DNA of 64,000 nucleotides from Clostridiaceae bacterium (GCA_012840075.1 DUMC01000032.1:62001-126000); one strand, 5' to 3'. Counted from the stretch's first letter, positions 9,808-18,531 are shown. Translations and numbers: made by a program. Notes: generated from the letters alone by a model not told the origin.

Positions 9808-10770
9808 TTGAGTAAAAACATTTTAGTTCTTATCCCTGTTGATAAGAAGCATAAAAAACTGTTGGAAGAAAAAGCGCCATCTGCAAATTTCACATATGCA
9901 GACGGAAGGTCTGTAAGTTCCGCTCAAATTCAGGAAGCTCATATTATTATCGGCAATCCTCCGTTAAATATGCTAAAAGATAGTATTTCAAAAAGTTCCA
10001 TTAATCTGGAATGGCTTCAGTTACAGAGTGCCGGTGTAGATAAATATGCCCAGATACTTCCTGAAAACGTTATATTGACAAATGCATCCGGGGCTTACGG
10101 CCTTGCAATATCGGAATATATGCTTGGTGTTTTATTGATGCTTTTAAAAAAGTTGCATTTATATAGGGACAACCAATTAGGAGCAAAATGGGCATATGAA
10201 GGGCAGGTTAAATCAATCTATAATTCAACGGCACTTATTATAGGTGTAGGAGATATAGGGGGCGAATTTGCCAAAAAGCTAAAAGCCCTAGGAGCTTATA
10301 CAATAGGTATGAGACGTAAAAATTTGAATAAACCTGACTATCTGGATGAATTATATACTATGGAGCATTTAAGCGAGCTTTTGCCGCGGGCGGATATTGT
10401 TGCCATGAGCCTTCCTGAGACGGACCTTACGAAGAAAATTATAAATAGAGAATCCTTGAAACTTATGAAGAAAGATGCCGTGTTAATTAACGTAGGACGC
10501 GGTAGTGCCATCGATACGGATGCGTTGTGTGACGCCTTGGAAAACGGTCAGATTTTGGGTGCAGCTTTGGATGTTACTGATCCTGAGCCGTTACCAAAGG
10601 ACCACAGGTTATGGAAAATAAAAAACGCCGTCATTACACCTCATGTTTCCGGAGGATATAGCCTACAGGAAACTTATGAGCGAATAGTAAGAATATGTGC
10701 GAATAACCTGGAAGCTTACGTGAACGGAAACAAGCTTGTCAATGTTGTTAATAAGTCGGAAGGTTATTAA
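9808..10770 (+). CDS. D-isomer-specific 2-hydroxyacid dehydrogenase
   Basis: An NAD(P)-dependent dehydrogenase of the D-2-hydroxyacid family (320 residues). The nucleotide-binding fold carries GVGDIGGEFAKKL (about 144-156). The catalytic triad is visible as Arg in VGRGSAID (about 232), Glu in DPEPLPKDHRLW (about 260) and His in ITPHVSGG (about 277). I chose TTG 9808 because CGGAGTGAT ends at the proper distance; the in-frame GTG at 9799 is inside that site. Substrate is unknown: glyoxylate, hydroxypyruvate or a branched 2-keto acid are all possible. It stands alone between rodA and a DUF4177 gene. Confidence 0.88.
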   Translation: MSKNILVLIPVDKKHKKLLEEKAPSANFTYADGRSVSSAQIQEAHIIIGNPPLNMLKDSISKSSINLEWLQLQSAGVDKYAQILPENVILTNASGAYGLAISEYMLGVLLMLLKKLHLYRDNQLGAKWAYEGQVKSIYNSTALIIGVGDIGGEFAKKLKALGAYTIGMRRKNLNKPDYLDELYTMEHLSELLPRADIVAMSLPETDLTKKIINRESLKLMKKDAVLINVGRGSAIDTDALCDALENGQILGAALDVTDPEPLPKDHRLWKIKNAVITPHVSGGYSLQETYERIVRICANNLEAYVNGNKLVNVVNKSEGY

Positions 10771-10824
10771 CATACATAAAAAACAAAAAATAAAAATAAT
10801 AATTTTATGAAAGGAAATGATTGT

Positions 10825-11025
10825 ATGTTAACCTGGGAATATAAAACATTGGAATTCGATACAAAAGGTTTTACCGGCGGAATACTCGATATAAGTACTT
10901 TTAATGAGGCTCTTAACAGTTGTGGCAGAGACGGTTGGGAATTAGTCAGTTGTTTTGATACTAACCAATCTTATGGAGCAAGCAGAAAAGTAATAGCTGT
11001 TTTTAAGAGACCTAAACAGATGTAA
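10825..11025 (+). CDS. DUF4177 family small protein
   Basis: A 66-residue protein beginning MLTWEYKTLEFDTKGF and containing the family's NSCGRDGWELVSCF motif and a C-terminal VIAVFKRP strand. DUF4177 proteins are small, soluble and of unknown function. ATG 10825 is preferred to ATG 10807 because AAAGGA (10810-10815) lies between them at normal spacing. It is convergent with the following minus-strand gene. Confidence 0.8.
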   Translation: MLTWEYKTLEFDTKGFTGGILDISTFNEALNSCGRDGWELVSCFDTNQSYGASRKVIAVFKRPKQM

Positions 11026-11086
11026 TTATCAGAAAGAGTTTAAAGCAAAAGAGTACATAGTTATTAGAAAATTGTACGCAGTTATA

Positions 11087-11138
11087 ATACAAAATGTAGC
11101 TGCAAAATACGAATATATTTTGTAGCTACATCTTGTAT
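11087..11138. repeat. 23-bp inverted repeat, hairpin at the 3' end of the small minus-strand gene
   Basis: The arms at 11087-11109 and 11116-11138 (ATACAAAATGTAGCTGCAAAA and its near-complement) match at 21 of 23 positions around a 6-base loop. The right arm contains the stop codon of the leftward gene ending at 11126. It could act as a transcription end for convergent genes, but no T-run follows on either strand. Confidence 0.7.
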
Positions 11139-11389
11139 AAGTACCATTTACAGGTGGAAACCTCATATTTAAGCTCAAAAACCTTCAGTACACCGTTTAT
11201 CTGGCTTTGGCACCTGTAAACAAGCATTTTATTACCGGCCAATTTTTCTTCATTTCTAAAAATTACATTATCAACTTTTACGGTAATACGCCCACCGTCT
11301 TCATTTTTTAGTTGAAATTTTAAAGGAGTCTGCATGCCGTTTTCTTCTGTCACGGAAAGCATTTTTACTGTTTTCATGTATGTCTTCAC
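11126..11389 (-). CDS. Hypothetical protein, 87 residues
   Basis: I do not recognise this protein. It has no signal peptide or membrane segment. It is predicted beta-rich, with alternating strands such as GRITVKVDNVIF and NKMLVYRCQSQING, and a C-terminal VFELKYE...KWYLYKM. Lys and Glu are evenly spread, as in a real gene. AGGTGAAGACAT upstream of the ATG on the minus strand supports the start. It lies 75 bases downstream of the Y-family polymerase gene on the same strand and may be cotranscribed. Its last codons lie inside a 23-bp inverted repeat. Confidence 0.65.
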   Translation of the reverse strand: MKTYMKTVKMLSVTEENGMQTPLKFQLKNEDGGRITVKVDNVIFRNEEKLAGNKMLVYRCQSQINGVLKVFELKYEVSTCKWYLYKM

Positions 11390-11464
11390 CTGTTATACAC
11401 ACCTACCTTTTCCTATTTCCCATAATTTCTATAATGCAATTCTATAAATATCCATAATGTAATC

Positions 11465-12718
11465 CTATAATATGCTTGACATAACAGGGAAATCTTCTAC
11501 AATTCCTCCCTGGAGAGGAGCCAATCTGGAGTGCAGGAAACCTGCTCTGAATACACTATGGGATCCGTATTTCATTCTTATTTCGTCAACAGCTCTGTCA
11601 ATAAGCCGTTGTTTTTCCCAATTTTTATCAAATAACGATAACTGTATAAAGTCATTTCCACATAAATCCGATACTCTAACACCTAAATGCCTTATAGGTT
11701 CACCTTTCCATGAGCTGTCGAATAACCTGCAGGCTTCTTCATATATGGCATTTGTACAGTCTGTGGGAACTTCTAATTTTTTCTGATGGGAATAACTTAT
11801 TAGTTTGTTGGTTTTTATAGACACCTGTACCAACCTGCAGCAGAAATTTCCACGTCTTAGCCTCATACCTACTGTTTCTACCAGGGATAATAGGACTTTA
11901 TGTGCTGTTTCGTAATCTTCAACATCAAAGGAAATGGTACAGGAGTTCCCTATACCTTTAATGTAGGGAATGGAACCATTAGGGTTTACTTCGGAATTCT
12001 CAATTCCGTGTGCAAAGCTGTAAAGCATTTGCCCCCAGCTTTTCAGTTTGTATATTAGATATCTCGGTTCCGTTTGAGCTAAGTCTCCTATTGTATAAAT
12101 ACCCATACTGTTAAGTTTTTTTTCTGTGGCTTCGCCGCACATATACAAATCTCTCACGGGCAATGGCCACATTTTTTCTTTTATCTCTTCAGGGAAAAGG
12201 GTAACAACGGCATCAGGTTTCTTCAAGTCAGACGCCATTTTAGCCAGCAACTTGTTTGTGCTGATTCCGATGCTTACTGTAAAACCTAATTCATTTTTTA
12301 TCCTGTCCTTAATTTCCGTAGCAATTTTATAATAATCCCCGCCCAGCAGTCTGCGCATGCACGTCATATCCATGAAACATTCATCAATACTGAAAACTTG
12401 AACTTTATCACTATACTCCCTTAGAATCTCCAGCATGGCTTCCGAACATCTCATATACAGCAAGTAATCAGGAGGAGTTACAATAAGATTAGGACATTTT
12501 TTTTTAGCTGATACAACAGGTTCTCCCGTCTGTATGCCGTATTTTTTTGCGGGTATGCTTTTAGCAAGCACAATCCCATGTCTTGTTGCTTGATTGCCGC
12601 CTACTATGGAGGGCAATTCCCTCAAATCAACTTTAGCCCCATGTTGCAAAGCATAAACAGCATTCCAGCTTAAGAAAGCACTATTAACGTCAATATGAAA
12701 TATTATCCTGTGATTCAT
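11465..12718 (-). CDS. dinB: Y-family DNA polymerase (DNA polymerase IV type)
   Basis: A translesion polymerase of 417 residues. The active-site motifs are visible: HIDVNSAFLSW near the N-terminus (first metal-binding Asp) and FSIDECFMDMT, the SIDE box carrying the second Asp and Glu. The steric/finger region and GISTNKLLAKMASDLKKPD follow, then a tandem HhH segment (MWPLPVRDLYMCGEATEKKL, MGIYTIGDLAQ) and the little-finger domain. Start ATG 12718 has AGGTGG at good spacing; longer in-frame starts add 13 residues without support. Possible SOS or mutagenesis function; I saw no convincing LexA box. Confidence 0.92.
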   Translation of the reverse strand: MNHRIIFHIDVNSAFLSWNAVYALQHGAKVDLRELPSIVGGNQATRHGIVLAKSIPAKKYGIQTGEPVVSAKKKCPNLIVTPPDYLLYMRCSEAMLEILREYSDKVQVFSIDECFMDMTCMRRLLGGDYYKIATEIKDRIKNELGFTVSIGISTNKLLAKMASDLKKPDAVVTLFPEEIKEKMWPLPVRDLYMCGEATEKKLNSMGIYTIGDLAQTEPRYLIYKLKSWGQMLYSFAHGIENSEVNPNGSIPYIKGIGNSCTISFDVEDYETAHKVLLSLVETVGMRLRRGNFCCRLVQVSIKTNKLISYSHQKKLEVPTDCTNAIYEEACRLFDSSWKGEPIRHLGVRVSDLCGNDFIQLSLFDKNWEKQRLIDRAVDEIRMKYGSHSVFRAGFLHSRLAPLQGGIVEDFPVMSSIL

Positions 12719-12826
12719 CGACTTTCCACCTCGCATAAATATAATAACCCAAAACATATGTTCGTGTCAAGCCGCTAGGTTAAACTTTAAATAATTTTAC
12801 CTGTCTTCACTTATATTTCAATTTTT

Positions 12827-12843
12827 ACATATACTATATATGT
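12827..12843. promoter_or_regulatory. 17-bp palindrome in the dinB/P-loop gene intergenic region
   Basis: ACATATActaTATATGT is a perfect dyad with 7-bp arms, between the divergently read dinB and the P-loop gene. Its position makes it a plausible operator or promoter-associated site. It is AT-rich, so chance occurrence is possible. Confidence 0.35.
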
Positions 12844-12878
12844 TATATTGAGATAGAAATATTTTGGAGGAAAGTATT

Positions 12879-13976
12879 ATGGGTAAAAGTAAAATAAGAC
12901 GTATGTTTGCGGGTGGAAATACATCCGAAGGATTTGTCAGCTATTTTAATTATATATTGGATTTAAAGGAAGCTAAGCAATACTATATTTTAAAAGGCGG
13001 TCCCGGTACAGGCAAATCTACTTTTATGAATTACATCGGTTCCGAAGCTGCTAAAAGAGGTTATGATGTTGAGTATTTTCACTGTTCAAGTGACAGCGAC
13101 AGCCTGGATGGAGTTTCGATTCCCGGTTTAAAAGTTGCAATTGTGGATGGAACTGCTCCTCATGTAATTGATCCAGTATATCCGGGAGTTGTTGAAAAAA
13201 TAATAAATTTAGGAGAATTTTGGGATACCGGTGCTTTGGCCGAACATAAGGATAAATTTCTGCTGTGGAAAAAAGAAATAAAATTTAATTTTGCGAGAGC
13301 ATACAGATACCTAAAGGCAGCAGCTATCCTATACGAAGATATTAAAGAAATTAATATGAAATATATTGATAACATAAAAGTTAAAAAACTAACTTACGGT
13401 TTGATAAAAGAGCTCTTTTCCGACTCAGACGAAATAAGGAACACACAGGAAAAAGAGGGTTTGGAAAGAATGATGTTTGCCAGTGCAATAACACCGGAGG
13501 GTGCAGTACATCACTTGGATTCCGTACTAAACACAAAAAAGATTTATGGGCTAATAGGAGATAAGGGCATGGGAATAAATACTGTTCTTGAAAAAATAAA
13601 AGAGGAGGCAATTAATAGAGGCTACCGTGTTGAATGTTTTTATTGCGCACTATTACCCGATGAGCTTGAACATCTTATTATTCCGGGACTTGATATTTCA
13701 TTGACGACGATAAATAAATATCACAAAACAGAATTAAATGTTCAAAAACATTTCTATTTTGATGAGTTTGTCGATAAAACAGCAAGCAAAGCATATGCCG
13801 ATGTTTTAAACGAAAATAAAGAACAAATTGATAGGTTAATAAAACGAGCTGTTGACTCGATTGTTAACGCGAAAAAATTTCATTTTGAAATGGAAAAATA
13901 TTACGCTCCTGCCATGGATTTTGTTAGGTTAACGGCTGTGAAAGAGGAGGTGAAAAGTAGTATTTTTGCATTGTAA
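12879..13976 (+). CDS. Tandem P-loop ATPase-like protein (PRK06851-type, function unknown)
   Basis: A 365-residue cytoplasmic protein made of two related halves. The first has an intact Walker A, GGPGTGKST (40-48), then EYFHCSSDSDSLDGVSIPGL. The second repeats the layout with GDKGMGINT (227-235), then ECFYCALLPDELEHLIIPGL. In the second half the P-loop Lys is Ile and the following Ser/Thr is Asn, so that site should not bind nucleotide normally. This matches the uncharacterised PRK06851 family of Firmicute ATPases. Start ATG 12879 is supported by GGAGGAAAG. Function unknown. Confidence 0.75.
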   Translation: MGKSKIRRMFAGGNTSEGFVSYFNYILDLKEAKQYYILKGGPGTGKSTFMNYIGSEAAKRGYDVEYFHCSSDSDSLDGVSIPGLKVAIVDGTAPHVIDPVYPGVVEKIINLGEFWDTGALAEHKDKFLLWKKEIKFNFARAYRYLKAAAILYEDIKEINMKYIDNIKVKKLTYGLIKELFSDSDEIRNTQEKEGLERMMFASAITPEGAVHHLDSVLNTKKIYGLIGDKGMGINTVLEKIKEEAINRGYRVECFYCALLPDELEHLIIPGLDISLTTINKYHKTELNVQKHFYFDEFVDKTASKAYADVLNENKEQIDRLIKRAVDSIVNAKKFHFEMEKYYAPAMDFVRLTAVKEEVKSSIFAL

Positions 13977-13983
13977 AACGGTA

Positions 13984-13997
13984 AAATTGTACAATTT
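13984..13997. promoter_or_regulatory. 14-bp perfect palindrome upstream of promoter
   Basis: AAATTGTACAATTT is a perfect dyad that ends 17 bases before the -35 box at 14015. This is a normal place for an operator or activator site of the acyl-CoA synthetase fusion gene. No regulator gene sits next to it. Confidence 0.45.
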
Positions 13998-14014
13998 CAA
14001 TTCAAAAAAACTAA

Positions 14015-14043
14015 TTGACAAACTCGCCAAATTTTGATAACAT
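14015..14043 (+). promoter_or_regulatory. SigA-type promoter for the TIM-barrel/acyl-CoA synthetase gene
   Basis: A perfect -35 box TTGACA (14015-14020), a 17-base spacer and TAACAT (14038-14043) as -10. Transcription would begin near 14050, immediately before the hairpin region, leaving a leader of about 240 bases. Confidence 0.65.
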
Positions 14044-14049
14044 ATATGA

Positions 14050-14121
14050 AAAATCGTCGAAGAGTAGTACTACGGAAGTTTATAACTTTCGTCTCTAGAT
14101 GAAGGAGATGAAGGTTTTTTT
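14050..14121 (+). promoter_or_regulatory. Attenuator-like leader with mutually exclusive hairpins and terminator
   Basis: After the promoter, two stems share bases. A first hairpin pairs ACGGAAGTT (14072-14080) with AACTTTCGT (14084-14092). A second pairs CTTTCGTCTC (14086-14095) with GAGATGAAGG (14105-14114) and is followed by seven T (14115-14121), an intrinsic terminator. Because 14086-14092 belongs to both, forming the first would prevent the terminator. This is the usual antiterminator/terminator layout of a riboswitch or attenuator. I could not match it to a known class; T-box, lysine, SAM and TPP hallmarks are absent. A plain terminator of an unregulated short RNA is the alternative. 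Confidence 0.55.
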
Positions 14122-14291
14122 GTGTTTGGATTTAATTTGATTAAATATCTCGTGTATTAAAGTTTTAGTATAAAAGCTAAAAGCTATTAGTTATTCGGTA
14201 GTGAGTGGTTAATTATAAAGAATATATGAAAAAAAACATGAAGAAAAATATATGAAAGTTTAAAATTTTGTAATATTAGGAGGAATTGACA

Positions 14292-16823
14292 ATGAAGCTT
14301 GCTTTTTCTACCCTTGGTTGTCCGGATTTTAGCTGGCCTGATATTTATTCTATGGCGAAGGATCTTGGCTTTGACGGTATTGAGATTCGCGGACTTGGTG
14401 ACGAAATCTTTGCAGTACGAGCACAACCTTTTACGGAATCGGAGCTTCCTAATACTATTAAAAAGCTCTCTGAACTGAGACTGGAAATTCCATGCCTTTC
14501 TTCAGGTTGCTGTCTTAAATTTGCTGATAAGGAAAAGGAAAACTGCCAGGAGATTAACCAATATATTATGCTAGCTTCAAAACTAGGTACACCTTATATC
14601 CGAATATTGGCTGATTCTGAGCCACAACCTTCGGGAGAGGTGGATGACGGGGTTATTCTTGCAGCTTTACAGAAGTTGATTCCTTTAGCTGAGGAAAAAG
14701 GTGTAACTTTACTTATAGAAACAAATGGTGTGTATACAGATACCGCTCGTCTGTGTAATTTACTTAACCAGGTAGCAAGCGATGCAGTAGCTGCTTTATG
14801 GGATATGCATCATACTTATCGTTTTGGAGGGGAGAAACCTTCAAAGACTGTAGAAAATCTCGGAGCTTACATAAAATATGTCCACATAAAGGATTCTGTA
14901 ATGGAAAACGGCATGGTACGGTATCGTATGATGGGCGAAGGAGATTTGCCTATTGATGATATGATTAAGGCATTAGATTCAATCAATTATGATGGATATA
15001 TATCATTGGAATGGGTTAAACGTTGGGCAACTGATCTTGATGATGCTGGTGTCGTATTTCCCAACTTTGCAAATTATATGCGTCGTTATATTAAAAAGGG
15101 TCCAATCAGAGGCCGCCTTTTTGAAAACAAAACAAAGACCGGGAAATATATATGGGAAAAGGATATTCTAATTGATCTTACTTTTCCGCAAGTGTTGGAT
15201 CGTGTAGTTGAAGAGTTTCCTGATCAATACGCATTCAGATATATTACAACTGATTATACAAGAACTTATTCTGAATTCCGGGACGATGTGGATACATTTG
15301 CACGTGCATTGATAGCCCTTGGTGTTAAACCCGGTGATCACGTAGCAATCTGGGCAACTAATGTTCCACAATGGTTCATTACCTTTTGGGCAACCGTAAA
15401 GATCGGGGCCGTACTTGTTACAGTGAATACCGCATATAAGATTTATGAAGTTGAATACTTGCTTCGTCAATCAGACACGCATACTCTTGTAATGATAGAC
15501 GGTTACAAGGATTCAGATTATATCGGCATAATCAAAGAACTTTGTCCTGAACTGGAAACTGCTGAAGAGGGAAAACCGTTGCATATTAAAAGATTACCTT
15601 TTTTGCGTAACATAATTACTATAGAGTCAAAACTAGAAGGTTGTCTGACCTGGAGCGAGGCTTTGGCGTTGGCAGAGAAGATTCCTCTTGAGGAAGTATA
15701 CAGACGGGCAAGTTCTATAAATAAACACGATGTTTGCAATATACAATATACCTCAGGAACTACAGGTTTTCCAAAAGGTGTAATGCTAACTCATTATAAC
15801 ATAATAAATAACGGAAAATGCATTGGAGATTGTATGGATCTTTCTACAGCAGACAGAATGCTGATACAAGTCCCAATGTTCCATTGCTTTGGCATGGTAC
15901 TGTCTATGACCGCTTGCATGACTCACGGTGCTACAATGTGTCCAATACCGTATTTTTCTCCGAAAGTGGCTCTTGAATGCATTGATCGGGAGAAGATAAC
16001 TGCTTGTAACGGAGTACCCACTATGTTTATTGCAATGCTTGGGCATGAAGATTTTGCAAAGACTGATTTCTCGCACATGAGAACAGGTATTATGGCCGGA
16101 AGTCCATGTCCCGTAAAAGTGATGCAGGATGTAGTAGAAAAAATGAACATGAAGGAAATTACTATAGTATATGGTCAAACCGAAGCTTCACCCGGTTGTA
16201 CGCAGAGCCGTGTTGATGACCCCCTTGAAGTACGTGTCAATACGGTAGGCCGTCCTTTACCAGGAATAGAATGCAAGATTGTTAATCCTAAAACCGGTGA
16301 AGATCTTCCGGATAATGTGGATGGAGAATTTGTGGTTCGCGGCTATAACGTAATGAAAGGTTATTACAAAATGCCTGAAGCAACCGCAGCAGTTATAGAT
16401 AAAGACGGATGGCTTCACACCGGAGACCTGGCAAGACGTGATGAAAACGGAAACTATAAAATTACCGGACGTATAAAGGATATGATAATTCGTGGCGGAG
16501 AAAACATATATCCAAAGGAAATTGAAGACTTTATCTATACCCATCCGAAAGTCAAGGATGTCCAAGTAATCGGTGTACCTGACAAGCATTACGGAGAGGA
16601 AATTATGGCATGCGTTATTCTCAAAGAGGGTGAAAGCATGACTGCCGATGAGCTAAAGGATTATGTTCGCACACATATGGCAAAGCATAAGACACCTAAA
16701 TATGTGGAGTTTTTAACTGAATTTCCGATGAATGCTGCGGGTAAGGTATTGAAATATAAACTGCGGGAGTATGCTATTGATAAGTTGAATTTGCATGAAG
16801 AAAGCCGCATAGTTACAGCTTGA
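14292..16823 (+). CDS. Fusion of xylose-isomerase-like TIM barrel and AMP-dependent acyl-CoA synthetase
   Basis: An 843-residue two-domain protein. Residues about 1-270 are an AP-endonuclease-2/xylose-isomerase-like TIM barrel (MKLAFSTLGCPDFSWPDIY, GFDGIEIRG, LIETNG, WDMHHTYRFGG, YVHIKDS, GYISLEW), as in sugar epimerases and isomerases. Residues about 295-835 are an acyl-adenylate synthetase with YTSGTTGFPKGVM (486-498), YGQTEASP, GWLHTGDLAR, GRIKDMIIRGGENIYP and catalytic K818 in NAAGKVLKYKLRE. The synthetase part resembles medium/long-chain fatty acyl-CoA ligases. AGGAGG precedes ATG 14292. The whole forms one uninterrupted frame, so this is a true fusion. Confidence 0.9.
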   Translation: MKLAFSTLGCPDFSWPDIYSMAKDLGFDGIEIRGLGDEIFAVRAQPFTESELPNTIKKLSELRLEIPCLSSGCCLKFADKEKENCQEINQYIMLASKLGTPYIRILADSEPQPSGEVDDGVILAALQKLIPLAEEKGVTLLIETNGVYTDTARLCNLLNQVASDAVAALWDMHHTYRFGGEKPSKTVENLGAYIKYVHIKDSVMENGMVRYRMMGEGDLPIDDMIKALDSINYDGYISLEWVKRWATDLDDAGVVFPNFANYMRRYIKKGPIRGRLFENKTKTGKYIWEKDILIDLTFPQVLDRVVEEFPDQYAFRYITTDYTRTYSEFRDDVDTFARALIALGVKPGDHVAIWATNVPQWFITFWATVKIGAVLVTVNTAYKIYEVEYLLRQSDTHTLVMIDGYKDSDYIGIIKELCPELETAEEGKPLHIKRLPFLRNIITIESKLEGCLTWSEALALAEKIPLEEVYRRASSINKHDVCNIQYTSGTTGFPKGVMLTHYNIINNGKCIGDCMDLSTADRMLIQVPMFHCFGMVLSMTACMTHGATMCPIPYFSPKVALECIDREKITACNGVPTMFIAMLGHEDFAKTDFSHMRTGIMAGSPCPVKVMQDVVEKMNMKEITIVYGQTEASPGCTQSRVDDPLEVRVNTVGRPLPGIECKIVNPKTGEDLPDNVDGEFVVRGYNVMKGYYKMPEATAAVIDKDGWLHTGDLARRDENGNYKITGRIKDMIIRGGENIYPKEIEDFIYTHPKVKDVQVIGVPDKHYGEEIMACVILKEGESMTADELKDYVRTHMAKHKTPKYVEFLTEFPMNAAGKVLKYKLREYAIDKLNLHEESRIVTA

Positions 16824-16961
16824 AACGTGCATTTTTCTATGATATTATTTTGTTCTATAAAAGATTATATAATGCAAAATTCCCGAATATATTATATATT
16901 ATTATGTATATTATTTTGCAATGAAATTTCTTCTTAAGGTTGTAAGTGTAAAGGGGTTAGA

Positions 16962-18332
16962 ATGAAAAATAATTTTAAAGCGTTATTAAATGTAATATTT
17001 AATAGGACAAAATTTAAAATATATTCATTAATTAGATATGACCCTGAAGATGAGAGAGCTGTTAGCAGAAAGTACATAGCTTTATCATCTTATGCAGCGG
17101 AAACTACAAATAATCTCATTGGAGGAACTTTTTTAACCGGTTTTTTGCTGTTGATGAATGCAGATGATGCATTCATGGGATGGGTAACGATGGCCGGCTT
17201 TTTTGGAAATCTTCTTCAATTACTGTCTCCCCTTTTGCTTGAAAGGTATGAACGCCGGAAAAAATTGCTCCTCATCAGCAGGGCCACAATTTACTTTTTT
17301 AATATAATTATAATAGGTTCTATACCTTTTTTTGTTTTTTCTAACAATGTAAAGCTTACAATTGTAATATCGATTATACTTCTTTTGAATATTATCAATG
17401 CTTTATTTGCACCTGGTTTTAGTGTATGGCACATAAAAAGTATTCCACAAAGGATACGTGCTCAATATTTCTCTTTTTACAGAATTACCAGCGGTATAAT
17501 TATATATACCGTAATATTAATATCCAGTGCAATTGTGGATAGTTACAAGGTAAGAGGCAATGAATTAAAAGGATTAATAATTCTTAGAATAATTGCTATT
17601 ATTACAGCTTCATTGGATATATATCTTCAGACTAAAATAAAGGAGTATCCTAACGAAAAAAATACGTTAAAAGTAAATTTGCTTAATGTCTTTGTTGCAC
17701 CATTTAAAGAAAAGAAATACCTAATTACCGTTATAATAGCATGTTTATGGAGTTTTTCAGCAAATATTCCCGGTCCCTATTATACTATTTACTTACTTAA
17801 GGATTTGAACGTTAAGTATTCTTTTCTTAATTTTGTTAATATGTTAAACATTCCGGTACTAATATTTTTTACACCCATATGGTCAAGAATCATTCAGAAA
17901 ACATCCTGGTTCAAAGCTTTATATATATCCATGGGGTTATACACCGTTTATTACATTTCATTGTGTTTTGTCACCGGCAGAACCCTCATGCTGTACCCTT
18001 TTGCCGTTGTTTACGCATTTATAATTGCAGCAGGCATAAACCTTACATTTTCAAATATCCCATACATAAATATACCTTCAGGCAATCAGACCAATTATAT
18101 CGGGTTTTATTCAACAATGAACAACCTGGCAGCCCTTCTTGGTGTTACACTGGGAAAAGAATTTATAAAAATTACGGAGAATAAATTTATTAAAATCTTT
18201 AATATTGAAATGCAAAATAAACAATACATCCTCATTTTAACCGCATTGGTAATGCTGTTCTGTACCAGTATAATATACGTATTACAAAAAAAGGTTAACA
18301 GTTCATGCGAGTGTTCCGATGAATCTGATTGA
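16962..18332 (+). CDS. MFS-like multi-pass membrane transporter
   Basis: A 456-residue integral membrane protein with about 10-12 hydrophobic segments and an MFS-like loop after the second one (LLERYERRKKLLLISRA). A soluble N-terminus of about 45 residues precedes the first segment; a Cys/Asp-rich tail ends the protein. The distribution is that of a major facilitator, but no substrate motif is visible. AAGGGGTT precedes ATG 16962. It follows the acyl-CoA synthetase fusion by 138 bases on the same strand, so cotranscription is possible but unproven. Confidence 0.7.
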   Translation: MKNNFKALLNVIFNRTKFKIYSLIRYDPEDERAVSRKYIALSSYAAETTNNLIGGTFLTGFLLLMNADDAFMGWVTMAGFFGNLLQLLSPLLLERYERRKKLLLISRATIYFFNIIIIGSIPFFVFSNNVKLTIVISIILLLNIINALFAPGFSVWHIKSIPQRIRAQYFSFYRITSGIIIYTVILISSAIVDSYKVRGNELKGLIILRIIAIITASLDIYLQTKIKEYPNEKNTLKVNLLNVFVAPFKEKKYLITVIIACLWSFSANIPGPYYTIYLLKDLNVKYSFLNFVNMLNIPVLIFFTPIWSRIIQKTSWFKALYISMGLYTVYYISLCFVTGRTLMLYPFAVVYAFIIAAGINLTFSNIPYINIPSGNQTNYIGFYSTMNNLAALLGVTLGKEFIKITENKFIKIFNIEMQNKQYILILTALVMLFCTSIIYVLQKKVNSSCECSDESD

Positions 18333-18469
18333 ATGCATCCATAATAATTATTTATTTGATTAATTTGAAACTTTAGTATATAATTATATATGACCAGATA
18401 ATAAAACTAACTATTATTAACAAAATACAAAAAGGTAATTGCTTTCTATTGATAGCTTCTAGCTAAATA

Positions 18470-18500
18470 AATTATCATTAGTGTTAGTATTTTGATAATT
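18470..18500. promoter_or_regulatory. Inverted repeat upstream of fabI
   Basis: AATTATCA (18470-18477) and TGATAATT (18493-18500) are perfect 8-bp arms separated by 15 bases, about 30 bases before the fabI start. They could be an operator or an mRNA hairpin. It does not look like the FapR consensus. Confidence 0.35.
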
Positions 18501-18531
18501 ACACAAAGAAAGGAAGAAGGGATAAGTGTAT

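Noticed and set aside
14050-14121. T-box leader (the GAAGAGTAGTA string looks similar to T-box openings)
   Set aside because: The T-box core (TGGNACCGCG) and antiterminator bulge are absent and the region is far too short.
15786-16589. Minus-strand frames opposite the acyl-CoA synthetase domain
   Set aside because: They run against a fully conserved coding frame and have no ribosome binding sites.
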